Positions 17,283 to 24,952 of a stretch of DNA of 64,000 nt are shown in pieces. The position numbers and the translations under genes were made by a program. This DNA comes from Flavobacterium denitrificans DSM 15936. Its GTDB lineage: Bacteria; Bacteroidota; Bacteroidia; Flavobacteriales; Flavobacteriaceae. The first letter of the stretch is position 1. Each line of letters starts with the position of its first letter. The stretch is taken from the NCBI RefSeq assembly GCF_000425445.1, contig NZ_AUDL01000011.1, forward strand, positions 186,001-250,000, read 5' to 3'. The notes under the pieces are model-generated. The model saw nothing but the letters and a program-made list of their open reading frames with translations, was not told the DNA's origin and searched no databases.

Positions 17283-19448
17283 ATGAAAACCAAATTATTT
17301 TTTACAATAAGCTTTTTAATTTTTACAGCTTTAATTTTTGCTCAAAATACGATTTCGGGAAAAGTAGTAGATCAAAAAGGAAAACCAGTGGCAGGTGCAA
17401 ATATTTATATTGATGGAACTTACGATGGAGCAACAAGTTCTGAAACGGGAGACTTTTCTTTTCAAACCAGTGAAACCGGAAACAAATTTATAATAGTTAG
17501 TTTTTTACTTTTTGAAACTTTCAAACAAGAAATTGACGTTGCAAATTATAAAGATCAAGTAATCAAATTAAGAGAAAATGTTAACGCTCTTGATGCGGTT
17601 GTTATTACGGCCGGAACATTAGAGTCTGGAGATAAAGCAAGAGTTTCGGTTTTAAAACCTTTAGATATTGTAACAACAGCTGGTTCAGCAGGAAATATTG
17701 TTGCCGCTTTGCAGACTTTGCCAGGAACGCAGAATGTGGGTGAGGATGGACGTTTGTTTGTTCGTGGAGGAGAAGCCAGCGAAACGCAGACTTTTGTCGA
17801 CGGAATTCGCGTTGCACAACCATACGGAGCAACGACAAATAATTTGCCTACAAGAAGTAGATTTTCTCCTTTTTTATTTAGCGGAATCGCTTTTTCTACT
17901 GGAGGTTATTCGGCAGAATATGGTGAAGCTTTATCGAGTGTTTTGTTATTAAATACAAATGATGAGGAGGATCATGAAAAAACAGATATCGGATTTATGA
18001 CGGTTGGTTTGAGTTTAGGAAATACTCAAAAATTCAAAAAAAGCTCTTTGAGTGTAAACATGATGTATGTGAATCTAGCGCCTTATCAAGCTGTAATTCC
18101 GCAAAATGTGGATTGGAATAATCCGTATCAATCACTTGGTGGAGAAACAGTTTACAGATATAATTTCACAAACGGAATCTTCAAATTATATGCTTCTTTC
18201 GACTCAGAAAAATTTGATTTGAATCAGAAGAATGTCAATTTCGAAAATCCGATCAGAACGGATATGAACAACAATAACTTCTACTTAAATTCTTCTTACA
18301 AAGGAACTTTTGGAACAGGTTGGCAATTGACTTCTGGAATTAGTTATGGTTACAGTAAAAACAAAGTGACTTACAATATCACTGACGTTGACAACAATGA
18401 AAATGCGGCGCAATTAAAATTGAAATTGCAGAAAAAAGTTTCTAACTATTTCAAATTGTCTTTTGGTACGGATTATTTCATTACCAAATTCAATGAAAAT
18501 GTAAATGACAATGTTTCTGTTAATGTTGATAATGGCTACGATTCGAACATTTTTGCAGCGTACGCCGAAGGAGATATTTTGTTCTCTAAAAAATTAGCAA
18601 TGAAAGTTGGTTTAAGGTATTCAAATAATAGTTTGCTGGATGAAAACAATTTTGCACCGAGAGCTTCATTGGCTTATAAAGTTTCAAAAAGCAGCCAATT
18701 CTCTTTTGCTTATGGGGATTTTTCGCAAACGCCTGTTGTTGATTATATTAAATATTCAAAATACCATCAGTTTGAGAGCGAAAAAGCAAGACATTACATT
18801 TTGAATTACCAATTTACAAAACCAGGACAAACTTTTAGAGCTGAAGCTTATTTCAAAGATTATAGCAATTTGGTTCAATACGATACAAGAGATTTACAAT
18901 ATAATTCGGTTTTCAATAATAACGGTTCAGGATATGCAAAAGGAATCGATTTGTTTTGGAGAGACAGCAATTTGTATAAAAATTTAGAATATTGGATTTC
19001 ATATTCTTACATCGATTCTGAAAGACAATATAAAAACTTTCCAACAATGGCAACACCAAGTTTTATTGCCAATCACAGTTTGTCTGTTGTAACGAAATAT
19101 TTCATTACAGACTGGAAATCGCAAGTTGGTTTTACAAACAGTTTCAGTTCAGGTCGTCCGTACAATGATCCAAATCAAACGCAATTCATGAACGGAAAAA
19201 CAAAATCATACAATAGTTTGAGTTTCAATTGGGCATATCTATTGACAACACAAAAAATCCTTTATTTCTCTGTATCGAATATTTTAGGAACACAAAATGT
19301 TTTCGGATATGATTACGCTAGAAATCCAGATGCAAGTGGCGTTTATCAAAGACAAGCCGTTGTACCAACTGCTGATAGATTTTTCTTCATAGGTTTCTTT
19401 TGGACGATCAGCCAGAATAAAAATGAGAATCAGCTAAAAAATTTATAA
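17283..19448 (+). CDS. TonB-dependent outer-membrane receptor with carboxypeptidase-like N-terminal domain
   Basis: 721 residues. A signal peptide ends at about residue 21 (ALIFAQ). Residues about 22-105 form a CarboxypepD_reg-like domain (ISGKVVDQKGKPVAGANIYI). Then follows a plug domain with ALQTLPGTQNVGEDGRLFVR and GGEASETQTFVDG, and a large beta-barrel. It should import a TonB-energised ligand across the outer membrane; no SusD partner is adjacent, so it is not a standard polysaccharide locus. Downstream on the same strand are a periplasmic protein and the LytS/2TM/LytTR operon. The ligand cannot be inferred. Confidence 0.92.
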   Translation: MKTKLFFTISFLIFTALIFAQNTISGKVVDQKGKPVAGANIYIDGTYDGATSSETGDFSFQTSETGNKFIIVSFLLFETFKQEIDVANYKDQVIKLRENVNALDAVVITAGTLESGDKARVSVLKPLDIVTTAGSAGNIVAALQTLPGTQNVGEDGRLFVRGGEASETQTFVDGIRVAQPYGATTNNLPTRSRFSPFLFSGIAFSTGGYSAEYGEALSSVLLLNTNDEEDHEKTDIGFMTVGLSLGNTQKFKKSSLSVNMMYVNLAPYQAVIPQNVDWNNPYQSLGGETVYRYNFTNGIFKLYASFDSEKFDLNQKNVNFENPIRTDMNNNNFYLNSSYKGTFGTGWQLTSGISYGYSKNKVTYNITDVDNNENAAQLKLKLQKKVSNYFKLSFGTDYFITKFNENVNDNVSVNVDNGYDSNIFAAYAEGDILFSKKLAMKVGLRYSNNSLLDENNFAPRASLAYKVSKSSQFSFAYGDFSQTPVVDYIKYSKYHQFESEKARHYILNYQFTKPGQTFRAEAYFKDYSNLVQYDTRDLQYNSVFNNNGSGYAKGIDLFWRDSNLYKNLEYWISYSYIDSERQYKNFPTMATPSFIANHSLSVVTKYFITDWKSQVGFTNSFSSGRPYNDPNQTQFMNGKTKSYNSLSFNWAYLLTTQKILYFSVSNILGTQNVFGYDYARNPDASGVYQRQAVVPTADRFFFIGFFWTISQNKNENQLKNL

Positions 19449-19454
19449 GCAACA

Positions 19455-19534
19455 AAGTGACAAAGCAACAAAGTCACAAATTAACTGATGTAAAAAAGAC
19501 TTTGACTCTTTGTCACTTTGTTGCTTTGTCACTT
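19455..19534. repeat. Inverted repeat (CAAAG-type) after the receptor gene
   Basis: AAGTGACAAAGCAACAAAGT (19455-19474) is the exact reverse complement of 19515-19534. Direct CAAAG-rich repeats continue to about 19700 and a CTTAG-type unit lies at 19769-19796, so the whole 361-base spacer before the next gene is repeat DNA with no gene. Confidence 0.75.
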
Positions 19535-19628
19535 TAAAAAACAATTCAGTCACCAAATTCGACAACTCAGTACCATTTAATTTTAAAAGACTTAAAACCA
19601 GCATACTTTTGAAGTGTAAATTAAAAGG

Positions 19629-19700
19629 AACAAAGAAACAAAGAAACAAAGAGACAAAGGTTCAAAGTTTATTAAATAGGAAAATTAAACCTGTCACTTT
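19629..19700. repeat. Direct CAAAGA-type repeat tract
   Basis: Short direct units of the form ACAAAGAAACAAAGAGACAAAG. A similar tract occurs at 63258-63290 after the GapN gene. Confidence 0.5.
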
Positions 19701-19768
19701 GCAACTCTATACCTTTGAATCTAAAAAAATTGAATCTTAAAAAAAAGAGTTTTAATCATCAAAAAAAA

Positions 19769-19796
19769 CTTAGAATCTCAGAACCTTAGTAACTTA
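19769..19796. repeat. CTTAG-type repeat unit
   Basis: ACTTAGAATCTCAGAACC followed by TTAGTAACTTAA, a single arm of the family seen complete at 1523-1630. Confidence 0.5.
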
Positions 19797-19809
19797 AAAA
19801 AAAGAAATC

Positions 19810-20433
19810 ATGACCAAAATTATCACAGTTATTACATTATTTATTTGCAGTTTATTATCTGCACAAACACAATTTGAACAAGGAATGGGAAAAGCTTTCG
19901 GGCTTTGGAAAGAAGGAAAAAATGCAGAAGCTTCTGCAATGTTTGAAAGAATCGCAACAGCGGAAAAAACAAGTTATCTTCCAAATTATTATGTTGCCTT
20001 GATTAATGCTACAGCAGTTTTTTCTGAAAAAGACAAAACAAAAATTGACTTGCTATTGACAAAAGCGCAAGATGCTCTGGATCAGGAAATGATTAAAGAT
20101 CAAAACAATGCCGAGCTATATGTGATGCAAGCTTTGATTTACACAGGATATGTGGTAGCTGATCCAATGACAAACGGAATGAAATATTCTGGAAAAGTGA
20201 TGGAAGCTTACGCAAAAGCAAAAGCGATAGATCCAAATAATCCGAGAGCCGTTTTTGGCGAAGCAGATTATCAATTAGGCGGAGCAAAATGGACAGGAGT
20301 TGATACAAAACCGCTTTGTGCACAAGTTGATAAAGCTATTGAACTTTTTGCTACATTTAAACCGGCAACGCCTTTTTCTCCAAAATGGGGATTGGAAAGA
20401 GCGGTAGAAGCACAAAAAAATTGTAAAAAATAA
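19810..20433 (+). CDS. Exported tetratricopeptide-like protein of unknown function
   Basis: 207 residues. Sec signal peptide (TKIITVITLFICSLLSAQ), then an all-helical protein with TPR-like helix pairs (GLWKEGKNAEASAMFERIAT; AKAIDPNNPRAVFGEADYQ). Periplasmic location expected. It lies 22 bases before the LytS-like kinase gene and on the same strand as the TonB receptor, so it could be co-transcribed with the kinase operon and act as its periplasmic sensor partner, which is inference. No catalytic motif is seen. Confidence 0.75.
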   Translation: MTKIITVITLFICSLLSAQTQFEQGMGKAFGLWKEGKNAEASAMFERIATAEKTSYLPNYYVALINATAVFSEKDKTKIDLLLTKAQDALDQEMIKDQNNAELYVMQALIYTGYVVADPMTNGMKYSGKVMEAYAKAKAIDPNNPRAVFGEADYQLGGAKWTGVDTKPLCAQVDKAIELFATFKPATPFSPKWGLERAVEAQKNCKK

Positions 20434-20455
20434 ATTTAATTTAAGCTGATTTAGA

Positions 20456-21814
20456 ATGAAAGACTATAGAAGTAGCTTTGCAGATGTAAGAAGTGGAACG
20501 ATAACCTGTTTCAAGATTTCGATGGTCTTTGCAATTATATTTTCAGCATTTTTAGGAGACGATTTAAGTGTTAAAAATGTTCTAGTAACCTTTTTTGTAA
20601 GCTGTCTTTATTCTTTCGGACTCGGTTTCGGGAACGGATATATCAGTGTCTTTCTTGATAAAAAATGGGACTGGCTGGAGCACACAAATCTGAGGGTTTA
20701 TTACGGAATTCTTTGCACGGTTCTTTATACAGTTCCCGTAGTTTTAGGAATAAATTATTTCATTTTTGTTGTTTTGCAGCATGTGACTTTAGATGTGTTT
20801 TTTAGTGCTAGAATGCTTTGGGTGCATCTTTTTTATATTGTAGTTTCTCTAGCAGTTTCAACTTTCCTTCAAGCCAGAAGTTTTATGGTAAAGTGGAAAC
20901 AAGCTTCGAAATTTGAAATAACGCAACAAAAGATTATCGCTGGAACAGCAAATGCAAAATTCGAGAGTTTAAAAAACCAGATTGACCCGCATTTTCTTTT
21001 TAACAGCTTGAATGTATTAAGCTCTTTGATTGAAGAAAACCCAGATAATGCACAACGATTTACGACTTCTTTATCTAAGGTATATCGTTATGTTTTAGAA
21101 CAGAAAGACAAAGAATTGGTTTCGGTTGAAGACGAATTGTCATTTGCAAAAACCTATATGAACCTTCTGAAAATGCGTTTCGAAAACAGTTTGTTTTACG
21201 AATTACCATCAGAAAACATCAATCCAGATGCAAAAGTGGTTCCGTTGTCCTTACAACTTTTGCTTGAAAATACGGTAAAACACAATATCGTAAGCGAGCA
21301 AAAACCATTGCACATTAGGATTTTTATTGACGGAGATTATCTTGCAATTCAAAATGATTTTCAAAAGAAAGAAGTTTTGCAGGACAGACAAGGAGTTGGA
21401 TTGCAAAACATTGTAAGTCGATACGGAATTGTGACCAACAGAAAAGTTTTAGTAGAACAAAATGAACAGACATTCACAGTTAAGATTCCGATTTTAACTA
21501 AACAAATAACAGTTATGGAAACAAGTGCAGACTATAGCGATGAAAACAAAGCTTATTTCAGAGCTAAAAAAAGAGTAGAGGAATTAAAAGGTTTTTACGG
21601 AAATGTAATTTCGTATTGTTGCGTGATTCCGTTTTTAATTTTTATAAATTTGAGATATTCTCCTGGATTTCAATGGTTTTGGTTTTCGGCTTTGGGCTGG
21701 GGATTTGGAGTTGTAATGCACGCTTTTAAAGTTTTTGGTTACAGCTCAGATTGGGAAGAACGCAAAATCAGAGAGATCTTAGAAAAAGAAAACAACAAGC
21801 AAAACTGGAAATAA
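20456..21814 (+). CDS. LytS-like sensor histidine kinase with C-terminal 2TM domain
   Basis: 452 residues. Four N-terminal transmembrane segments (about 20-34, 42-62, 83-107, 122-140), then a LytS-type His-kinase region with NQIDPHFLFNSLN (phospho-acceptor His179), an N-box ENTVKHN (271-277) and a G-box GVGLQNI (313-319). After the ATPase end comes a full 2TM domain (about 362-452): AKKRVEELKGFYGN, two membrane helices, GWGFGVVMHAFKVF and DWEERKIREILEKE. A membrane hairpin after the kinase core is unusual and brings both ends to the membrane. It heads an operon with six stand-alone 2TM proteins and the LytTR regulator. Confidence 0.92.
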   Translation: MKDYRSSFADVRSGTITCFKISMVFAIIFSAFLGDDLSVKNVLVTFFVSCLYSFGLGFGNGYISVFLDKKWDWLEHTNLRVYYGILCTVLYTVPVVLGINYFIFVVLQHVTLDVFFSARMLWVHLFYIVVSLAVSTFLQARSFMVKWKQASKFEITQQKIIAGTANAKFESLKNQIDPHFLFNSLNVLSSLIEENPDNAQRFTTSLSKVYRYVLEQKDKELVSVEDELSFAKTYMNLLKMRFENSLFYELPSENINPDAKVVPLSLQLLLENTVKHNIVSEQKPLHIRIFIDGDYLAIQNDFQKKEVLQDRQGVGLQNIVSRYGIVTNRKVLVEQNEQTFTVKIPILTKQITVMETSADYSDENKAYFRAKKRVEELKGFYGNVISYCCVIPFLIFINLRYSPGFQWFWFSALGWGFGVVMHAFKVFGYSSDWEERKIREILEKENNKQNWK

Positions 21815-21816
21815 TT

Positions 21817-22119
21817 ATGGAACCAGATTATACTGAAGCAGAACGTTACTACGAAGCCCAAAAAAGAGTAAAAGAGATTAAAGAATTTTATCAGCATTTG
21901 ACCGTGTTTCTTCTTTGCAATCCAATTGTAATAGTAGTCAATCTTATGACTTCTCCAGGTTATTTATGGTTTATTTGGTCTGTGTTGGGCTGGGGATTTG
22001 CAATTGTCATGCATGGAATGAAAGCTTTTAGAATTTCGCCTGCCTTTAGTAAAGAATGGGAAGAACGAAAAATTAAAGAGCTTCTAGAGAAAGAAAATAA
22101 CAAAAAAATCTGGGAATAA
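21817..22119 (+). CDS. 2TM-domain protein, array copy 1
   Basis: 100 residues from MEPDYTEAERYYEAQ. The open frame extends upstream to 21751, but that part overlaps the kinase gene; the ATG at 21817 lies two bases after the kinase stop. 2TM layout: amphipathic KRVKEIKEFYQHL, first helix VFLLCNPIVIVVNLMTS, second helix with WSVLGWGFAIVMHGMKAF, then WEERKIKELLEKENNKK. Very close to the kinase C-terminal domain and to copy 2 at 22122. Probably a small inner-membrane partner or modulator of the kinase; this is inference. Confidence 0.88.
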   Translation: MEPDYTEAERYYEAQKRVKEIKEFYQHLTVFLLCNPIVIVVNLMTSPGYLWFIWSVLGWGFAIVMHGMKAFRISPAFSKEWEERKIKELLEKENNKKIWE

Positions 22120-22121
22120 TC

Positions 22122-22418
22122 ATGGAACCTGATCATACTCAAGCAAAACGTTATCAGAAAGCTCAAAAAAGAGTAAAAGAGATTAGAGGATTTTACGAGC
22201 ATTTAACGGTTTTTATTCTAGTAACTGTAATCCTGATTGTTATAAACTTGATGACTTCGCCAGAATATTTATGGTTTATATGGTGTGTGTTTGGCTGGGG
22301 AATAGGAGTAGTGATACATGGTCTAAAAACTTTTGAAATTTCACCTGCCTTTAGTAAAGAATGGGAGGAACGAAAAATAAAAGAAATTTTAGAAAAGGAA
22401 AAAAATAAACAAACTTGA
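22122..22418 (+). CDS. 2TM-domain protein, array copy 2
   Basis: 98 residues, starting two bases after copy 1 ends. Same plan: RVKEIRGFYEHLTVFI, two membrane helices, GWGIGVVIHGLKTFEISPAF and WEERKIKEILEKEKNK. It shares the segment SPAFSKEWEERKIKE exactly with copy 1, indicating recent tandem duplication. No enzymatic residues. Confidence 0.88.
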   Translation: MEPDHTQAKRYQKAQKRVKEIRGFYEHLTVFILVTVILIVINLMTSPEYLWFIWCVFGWGIGVVIHGLKTFEISPAFSKEWEERKIKEILEKEKNKQT

Positions 22419-22426
22419 AAATAGTC

Positions 22427-22759
22427 ATGGGAACAAATTGTAATAATGACCAAGAAAAATTTGAGTTTCAACCAATCTTTAGCAAAAAAACAATTAAACT
22501 TAAATCTTTATTCATACATACATTTATTTATGCAATTGGGCTTGTAATCTATATTTTAAAAGAATATTACGGAGTTTCGCTCAATTTCTTTCCTATACAA
22601 TATTTAAACAGTGTTGTAATGGTAATTTGGACTAGTGTATTTTTAGTATCTGTAATCGATTTGTTTGCTTCGTACAAGATTTTTGATGAAGAATGGGAAG
22701 AGCGAAAAATGAAAAGCCTTTTAGATAATAAAAAAGTTAAAAAACAAAAATGGGAATAA
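22427..22759 (+). CDS. Divergent 2TM-like membrane protein, array copy 3
   Basis: 110 residues from the ATG at 22427 (MGTNCNNDQEKFEFQ); an in-frame TTG at 22415 overlaps the previous stop and is less likely. Two membrane segments (SLFIHTFIYAIGLVIYIL; VVMVIWTSVFLVSVIDLF) and the C-terminal EEWEERKMKSLLDNK tail. The GWG-x-x-x-H motif of the other copies is missing, so this is the most diverged member: it keeps the tail but has lost the second-helix signature. Confidence 0.8.
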   Translation: MGTNCNNDQEKFEFQPIFSKKTIKLKSLFIHTFIYAIGLVIYILKEYYGVSLNFFPIQYLNSVVMVIWTSVFLVSVIDLFASYKIFDEEWEERKMKSLLDNKKVKKQKWE

Positions 22760-22761
22760 TC

Positions 22762-23067
22762 ATGGAAGTAAATTTTAATGACGAGGATAAATATTACTTG
22801 GCTAAAAAGAAAGTCGAGAGTATTAAAGGGTTTTACGGAAACTTAACAGCCTATATTTTAGTAAACATAGTTTTGATTGTTATAAATTTAATGACTTCAC
22901 CAAATCACCTTTGGTTTTATTGGCCTTTATTGTGGTGGGGCGTTGGAGTTGTTTTTCACGGATTGAAAGTCTTTGAAGTATTTCCGGTTCTTGGAAAAGA
23001 TTGGGAAGAAAAAAAGATCAAAGAACTGATGGAAAAGGAAAAAGAGAACAAAAAGAAATGGCAATAA
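22762..23067 (+). CDS. 2TM-domain protein, array copy 4
   Basis: 101 residues from MEVNFNDEDKYYLAKK, two bases after the stop of copy 3; the frame also opens at 22750 but inside copy 3. KKKVESIKGFYGNLTAYI, LVNIVLIVINLMTSPNHLW, WWGVGVVFHGLKVFEVFP and WEEKKIKELMEKEKENKKK follow the family plan closely. This copy is the nearest to the general flavobacterial 2TM consensus as I know it. Confidence 0.88.
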   Translation: MEVNFNDEDKYYLAKKKVESIKGFYGNLTAYILVNIVLIVINLMTSPNHLWFYWPLLWWGVGVVFHGLKVFEVFPVLGKDWEEKKIKELMEKEKENKKKWQ

Positions 23068-23085
23068 TCATTAAATAATAACAAA

Positions 23086-23454
23086 ATGGGACGCTATAGA
23101 AGACGCATGTGCGAAGAATACGGACATGAATTTAAAAATGATGAACACTTTGAAATAGCATATAAAAAAGTAAAAAGGATAAAAGGTTTTTACTCGCATT
23201 TAAAAGTTTATTTGATAGTGAACATAATCCTTATTGTTTCTAATATGAATAGAGATTTTCTAAGGATTAGATTTAATGAAAATGATTTGTTTGACTGGGA
23301 AACGTATTCAACTGCTATATTTTGGGGAATTGCCTTGTTGATCCATGCTTTCACAGTTTTTGGACCGGAGTTGTTTTTTGGATCAAACTGGGAGCAGAGA
23401 AAAATTCAGGAATACATGAATCAAGAATCACATAAGAGCAATAAATGGCAATAA
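23086..23454 (+). CDS. 2TM-domain protein, array copy 5
   Basis: 122 residues. Longer N-terminus (MGRYRRRMCEEYGHEFKND), then YKKVKRIKGFYSHLKVY, a loop with NMNRDFLRI between the helices instead of NLMTSP, FWGIALLIHAFTVFGPELFF and NWEQRKIQEYMNQE. Closely related to copy 6; together they form a second subgroup of the array. Confidence 0.86.
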   Translation: MGRYRRRMCEEYGHEFKNDEHFEIAYKKVKRIKGFYSHLKVYLIVNIILIVSNMNRDFLRIRFNENDLFDWETYSTAIFWGIALLIHAFTVFGPELFFGSNWEQRKIQEYMNQESHKSNKWQ

Positions 23455-23472
23455 CTTTAAAAGAAATTTAAA

Positions 23473-23844
23473 ATGAGACGTTTTGGAAGAAACATTTTTG
23501 AAGAATATGGCGAGGAAGAATATAGTAAAGATGAAAACTTTAATATCGCTTACAGAAAAGTCAAAAGAATAAAAGGCTTTTACTCGCATTTAAGAATTTA
23601 CATTATCGTAAATGCCATCATTATAGTAACAAATTTGAACCGTGATATATTTGGAAAAGATATCATTTACAATGGTTTATCGGATTGGCATACCTATTCA
23701 ACAGCGTTTTGGTGGGGAATTGCATTATTAATCCATGCTTTTACTGTTTTTGGTCCAGATGTTTTTTTTGGCAGAGAATGGGAAAAGAAAAAAATTCAGA
23801 AGTATATGGATAAAGAAGCTCAAAATACCAATAAATGGGAGTAA
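23473..23844 (+). CDS. 2TM-domain protein, array copy 6
   Basis: 123 residues. MRRFGRNIFEEYGEEEYSKD, then YRKVKRIKGFYSHLRIYI, NLNRDIFGK in the inter-helix loop, FWWGIALLIHAFTVFGPDVF and EWEKKKIQKYMDKEAQ. Paralogue of copy 5, 18 bases downstream of it, and 47 bases before the LytTR response regulator. Confidence 0.86.
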   Translation: MRRFGRNIFEEYGEEEYSKDENFNIAYRKVKRIKGFYSHLRIYIIVNAIIIVTNLNRDIFGKDIIYNGLSDWHTYSTAFWWGIALLIHAFTVFGPDVFFGREWEKKKIQKYMDKEAQNTNKWE

Positions 23845-23891
23845 ATTTACCAAAACCAAAACCAAATTTTTAATTTTTTTCAATTTAATAA

Positions 23892-24659
23892 ATGACCACA
23901 TTAATTATAGAAGACGAAAAACCGGCTGCAAGATTATTACAACGAAAATTAGAAAAATTAAATATTGCTGTCGAAACCATGCTGCATTCTGTCGAAGAAT
24001 CTGTTGATTGGTTTGCTAATAATCAGCATCCTGATTTAATATTTTTGGATATTCAGCTTTCTGATGGTTTGTCGTTTGAAATTTTTGAAAAAATAGACAT
24101 CAAAAGCGCTATCATTTTTACAACGGCTTACGATGAATATGCATTAAAAGCCTTTAAATTGAATAGCATCGATTATCTTTTAAAACCAATTGATGAAGAT
24201 GATCTGGAAGTTGCGGTAACGAAATTCAAAACCCGACTTCCAAAACCCGAATCAGAAAGCAGTAATTTGCAGCTTGATTTTGAACAGATCCGAAAAATGT
24301 TGTCAAATCCGTTTGAGAAAACGTTCAAAAAACGTTTTACAGTCAAAATCGGACAGCATTTAAAAGTTATCACTACAGATGAAATCGAATGTTTTTTCAG
24401 TGAAAACAAAGGAACTTATATTCATACTTTTGACAATCGAAATTATTTGATTGATTCAACTCTGGAAATTCTGGAACAAGAATTAGATATGAAGGATTTC
24501 TTTCGCGTAAGCAGAAAATTTATTGTTCCGCTTCAGGCAATAAAAGAAATTCAGGTCTATACTAATTCCCGACTTAAAGTTATTTTGCCATCTTATAAAG
24601 AAGATGAGGTAATTGTAAGTCGCGAAAAAGTACAGGATTTTAAATCCTGGCTAGGATAA
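23892..24659 (+). CDS. LytTR-family response regulator
   Basis: 255 residues. N-terminal receiver domain with acidic pair Glu7/Asp8 (LIIEDEKPAAR), phospho-acceptor Asp53 (FLDIQLSDG), Thr77/78 (FTTAYDEYA) and Lys98 (LLKPID). The C-terminal LytTR DNA-binding domain covers about 140-255 (FTVKIGQHLKVITTDEIE, FFRVSRKFIVPLQAI). It is the cognate partner of the LytS-like kinase at the head of this operon. The target promoters are not visible; many family members control their own neighbourhood. Confidence 0.93.
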   Translation: MTTLIIEDEKPAARLLQRKLEKLNIAVETMLHSVEESVDWFANNQHPDLIFLDIQLSDGLSFEIFEKIDIKSAIIFTTAYDEYALKAFKLNSIDYLLKPIDEDDLEVAVTKFKTRLPKPESESSNLQLDFEQIRKMLSNPFEKTFKKRFTVKIGQHLKVITTDEIECFFSENKGTYIHTFDNRNYLIDSTLEILEQELDMKDFFRVSRKFIVPLQAIKEIQVYTNSRLKVILPSYKEDEVIVSREKVQDFKSWLG

Positions 24660-24671
24660 AAATCTAAATAA

Positions 24672-24697
24672 AAAGGCTATCTAAAAAGGATAGTTTT
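24672..24697 (+). terminator. Putative terminator after the LytTR gene
   Basis: GGCTATCT and AGGATAG form a short imperfect stem around an A-rich loop followed by TTTT. Weak but well placed. Confidence 0.4.
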
Positions 24698-24702
24698 CTT
24701 GA

Positions 24703-24812
24703 AAGCTTCGGAGAAGCGAAATATTTATAGGAAAAAATAAATGTTTACAACCTAAAGCTCCGGAGGAGCGACATATATTAGCATAAAAAACATGTCGCTC
24801 CTCCGGAGCTTT
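24703..24812. repeat. GCTCCGGAGGAGCG palindromic repeat with degenerate half-copy
   Basis: The arm 24754-24774 (AAAGCTCCGGAGGAGCGACA...) is the perfect 21-base reverse complement of 24792-24812, with a 17-base loop. A degenerate copy (AAGCTTCGGAGAAGCG) followed by ATATTTATAG precedes it at 24703-24730. A further small GC palindrome, CCCCGCTGGGG, lies near 24849. This looks like a REP/BIME-type element in the 293-base spacer between convergent genes. Confidence 0.7.
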
Positions 24813-24898
24813 TTTTATTTGTCTTATCGTAATTCTATAAATATTTTACCCCGCTGGGGTTTTTCATATAGAATAAATTTTATAAATATTCTGATCAG

Positions 24899-24932
24899 CA
24901 AAAAAGCTGTCCTAGTGTGACAGCTTTTTTTA
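24899..24932. terminator. Bidirectional terminator between LytTR and heme A synthase genes
   Basis: AAAAAGCTGTC (24901-24911) pairs with GACAGCTTTTTT (24919-24930); A-run before and T-run after the stem. Confidence 0.8.
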
Positions 24933-24952
24933 TTGTTTAATATATATCAATT

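Noticed and set aside
19449..19809. CRISPR-like array because of short repeats
   Set aside because: Units are degenerate, lack constant spacers, and no cas genes are present; they belong to palindromic/direct repeat families.
23735..24007. Open frame of 90 codons between 2TM copy 6 and the LytTR gene
   Set aside because: It overlaps both genes in another frame and has no coding character.
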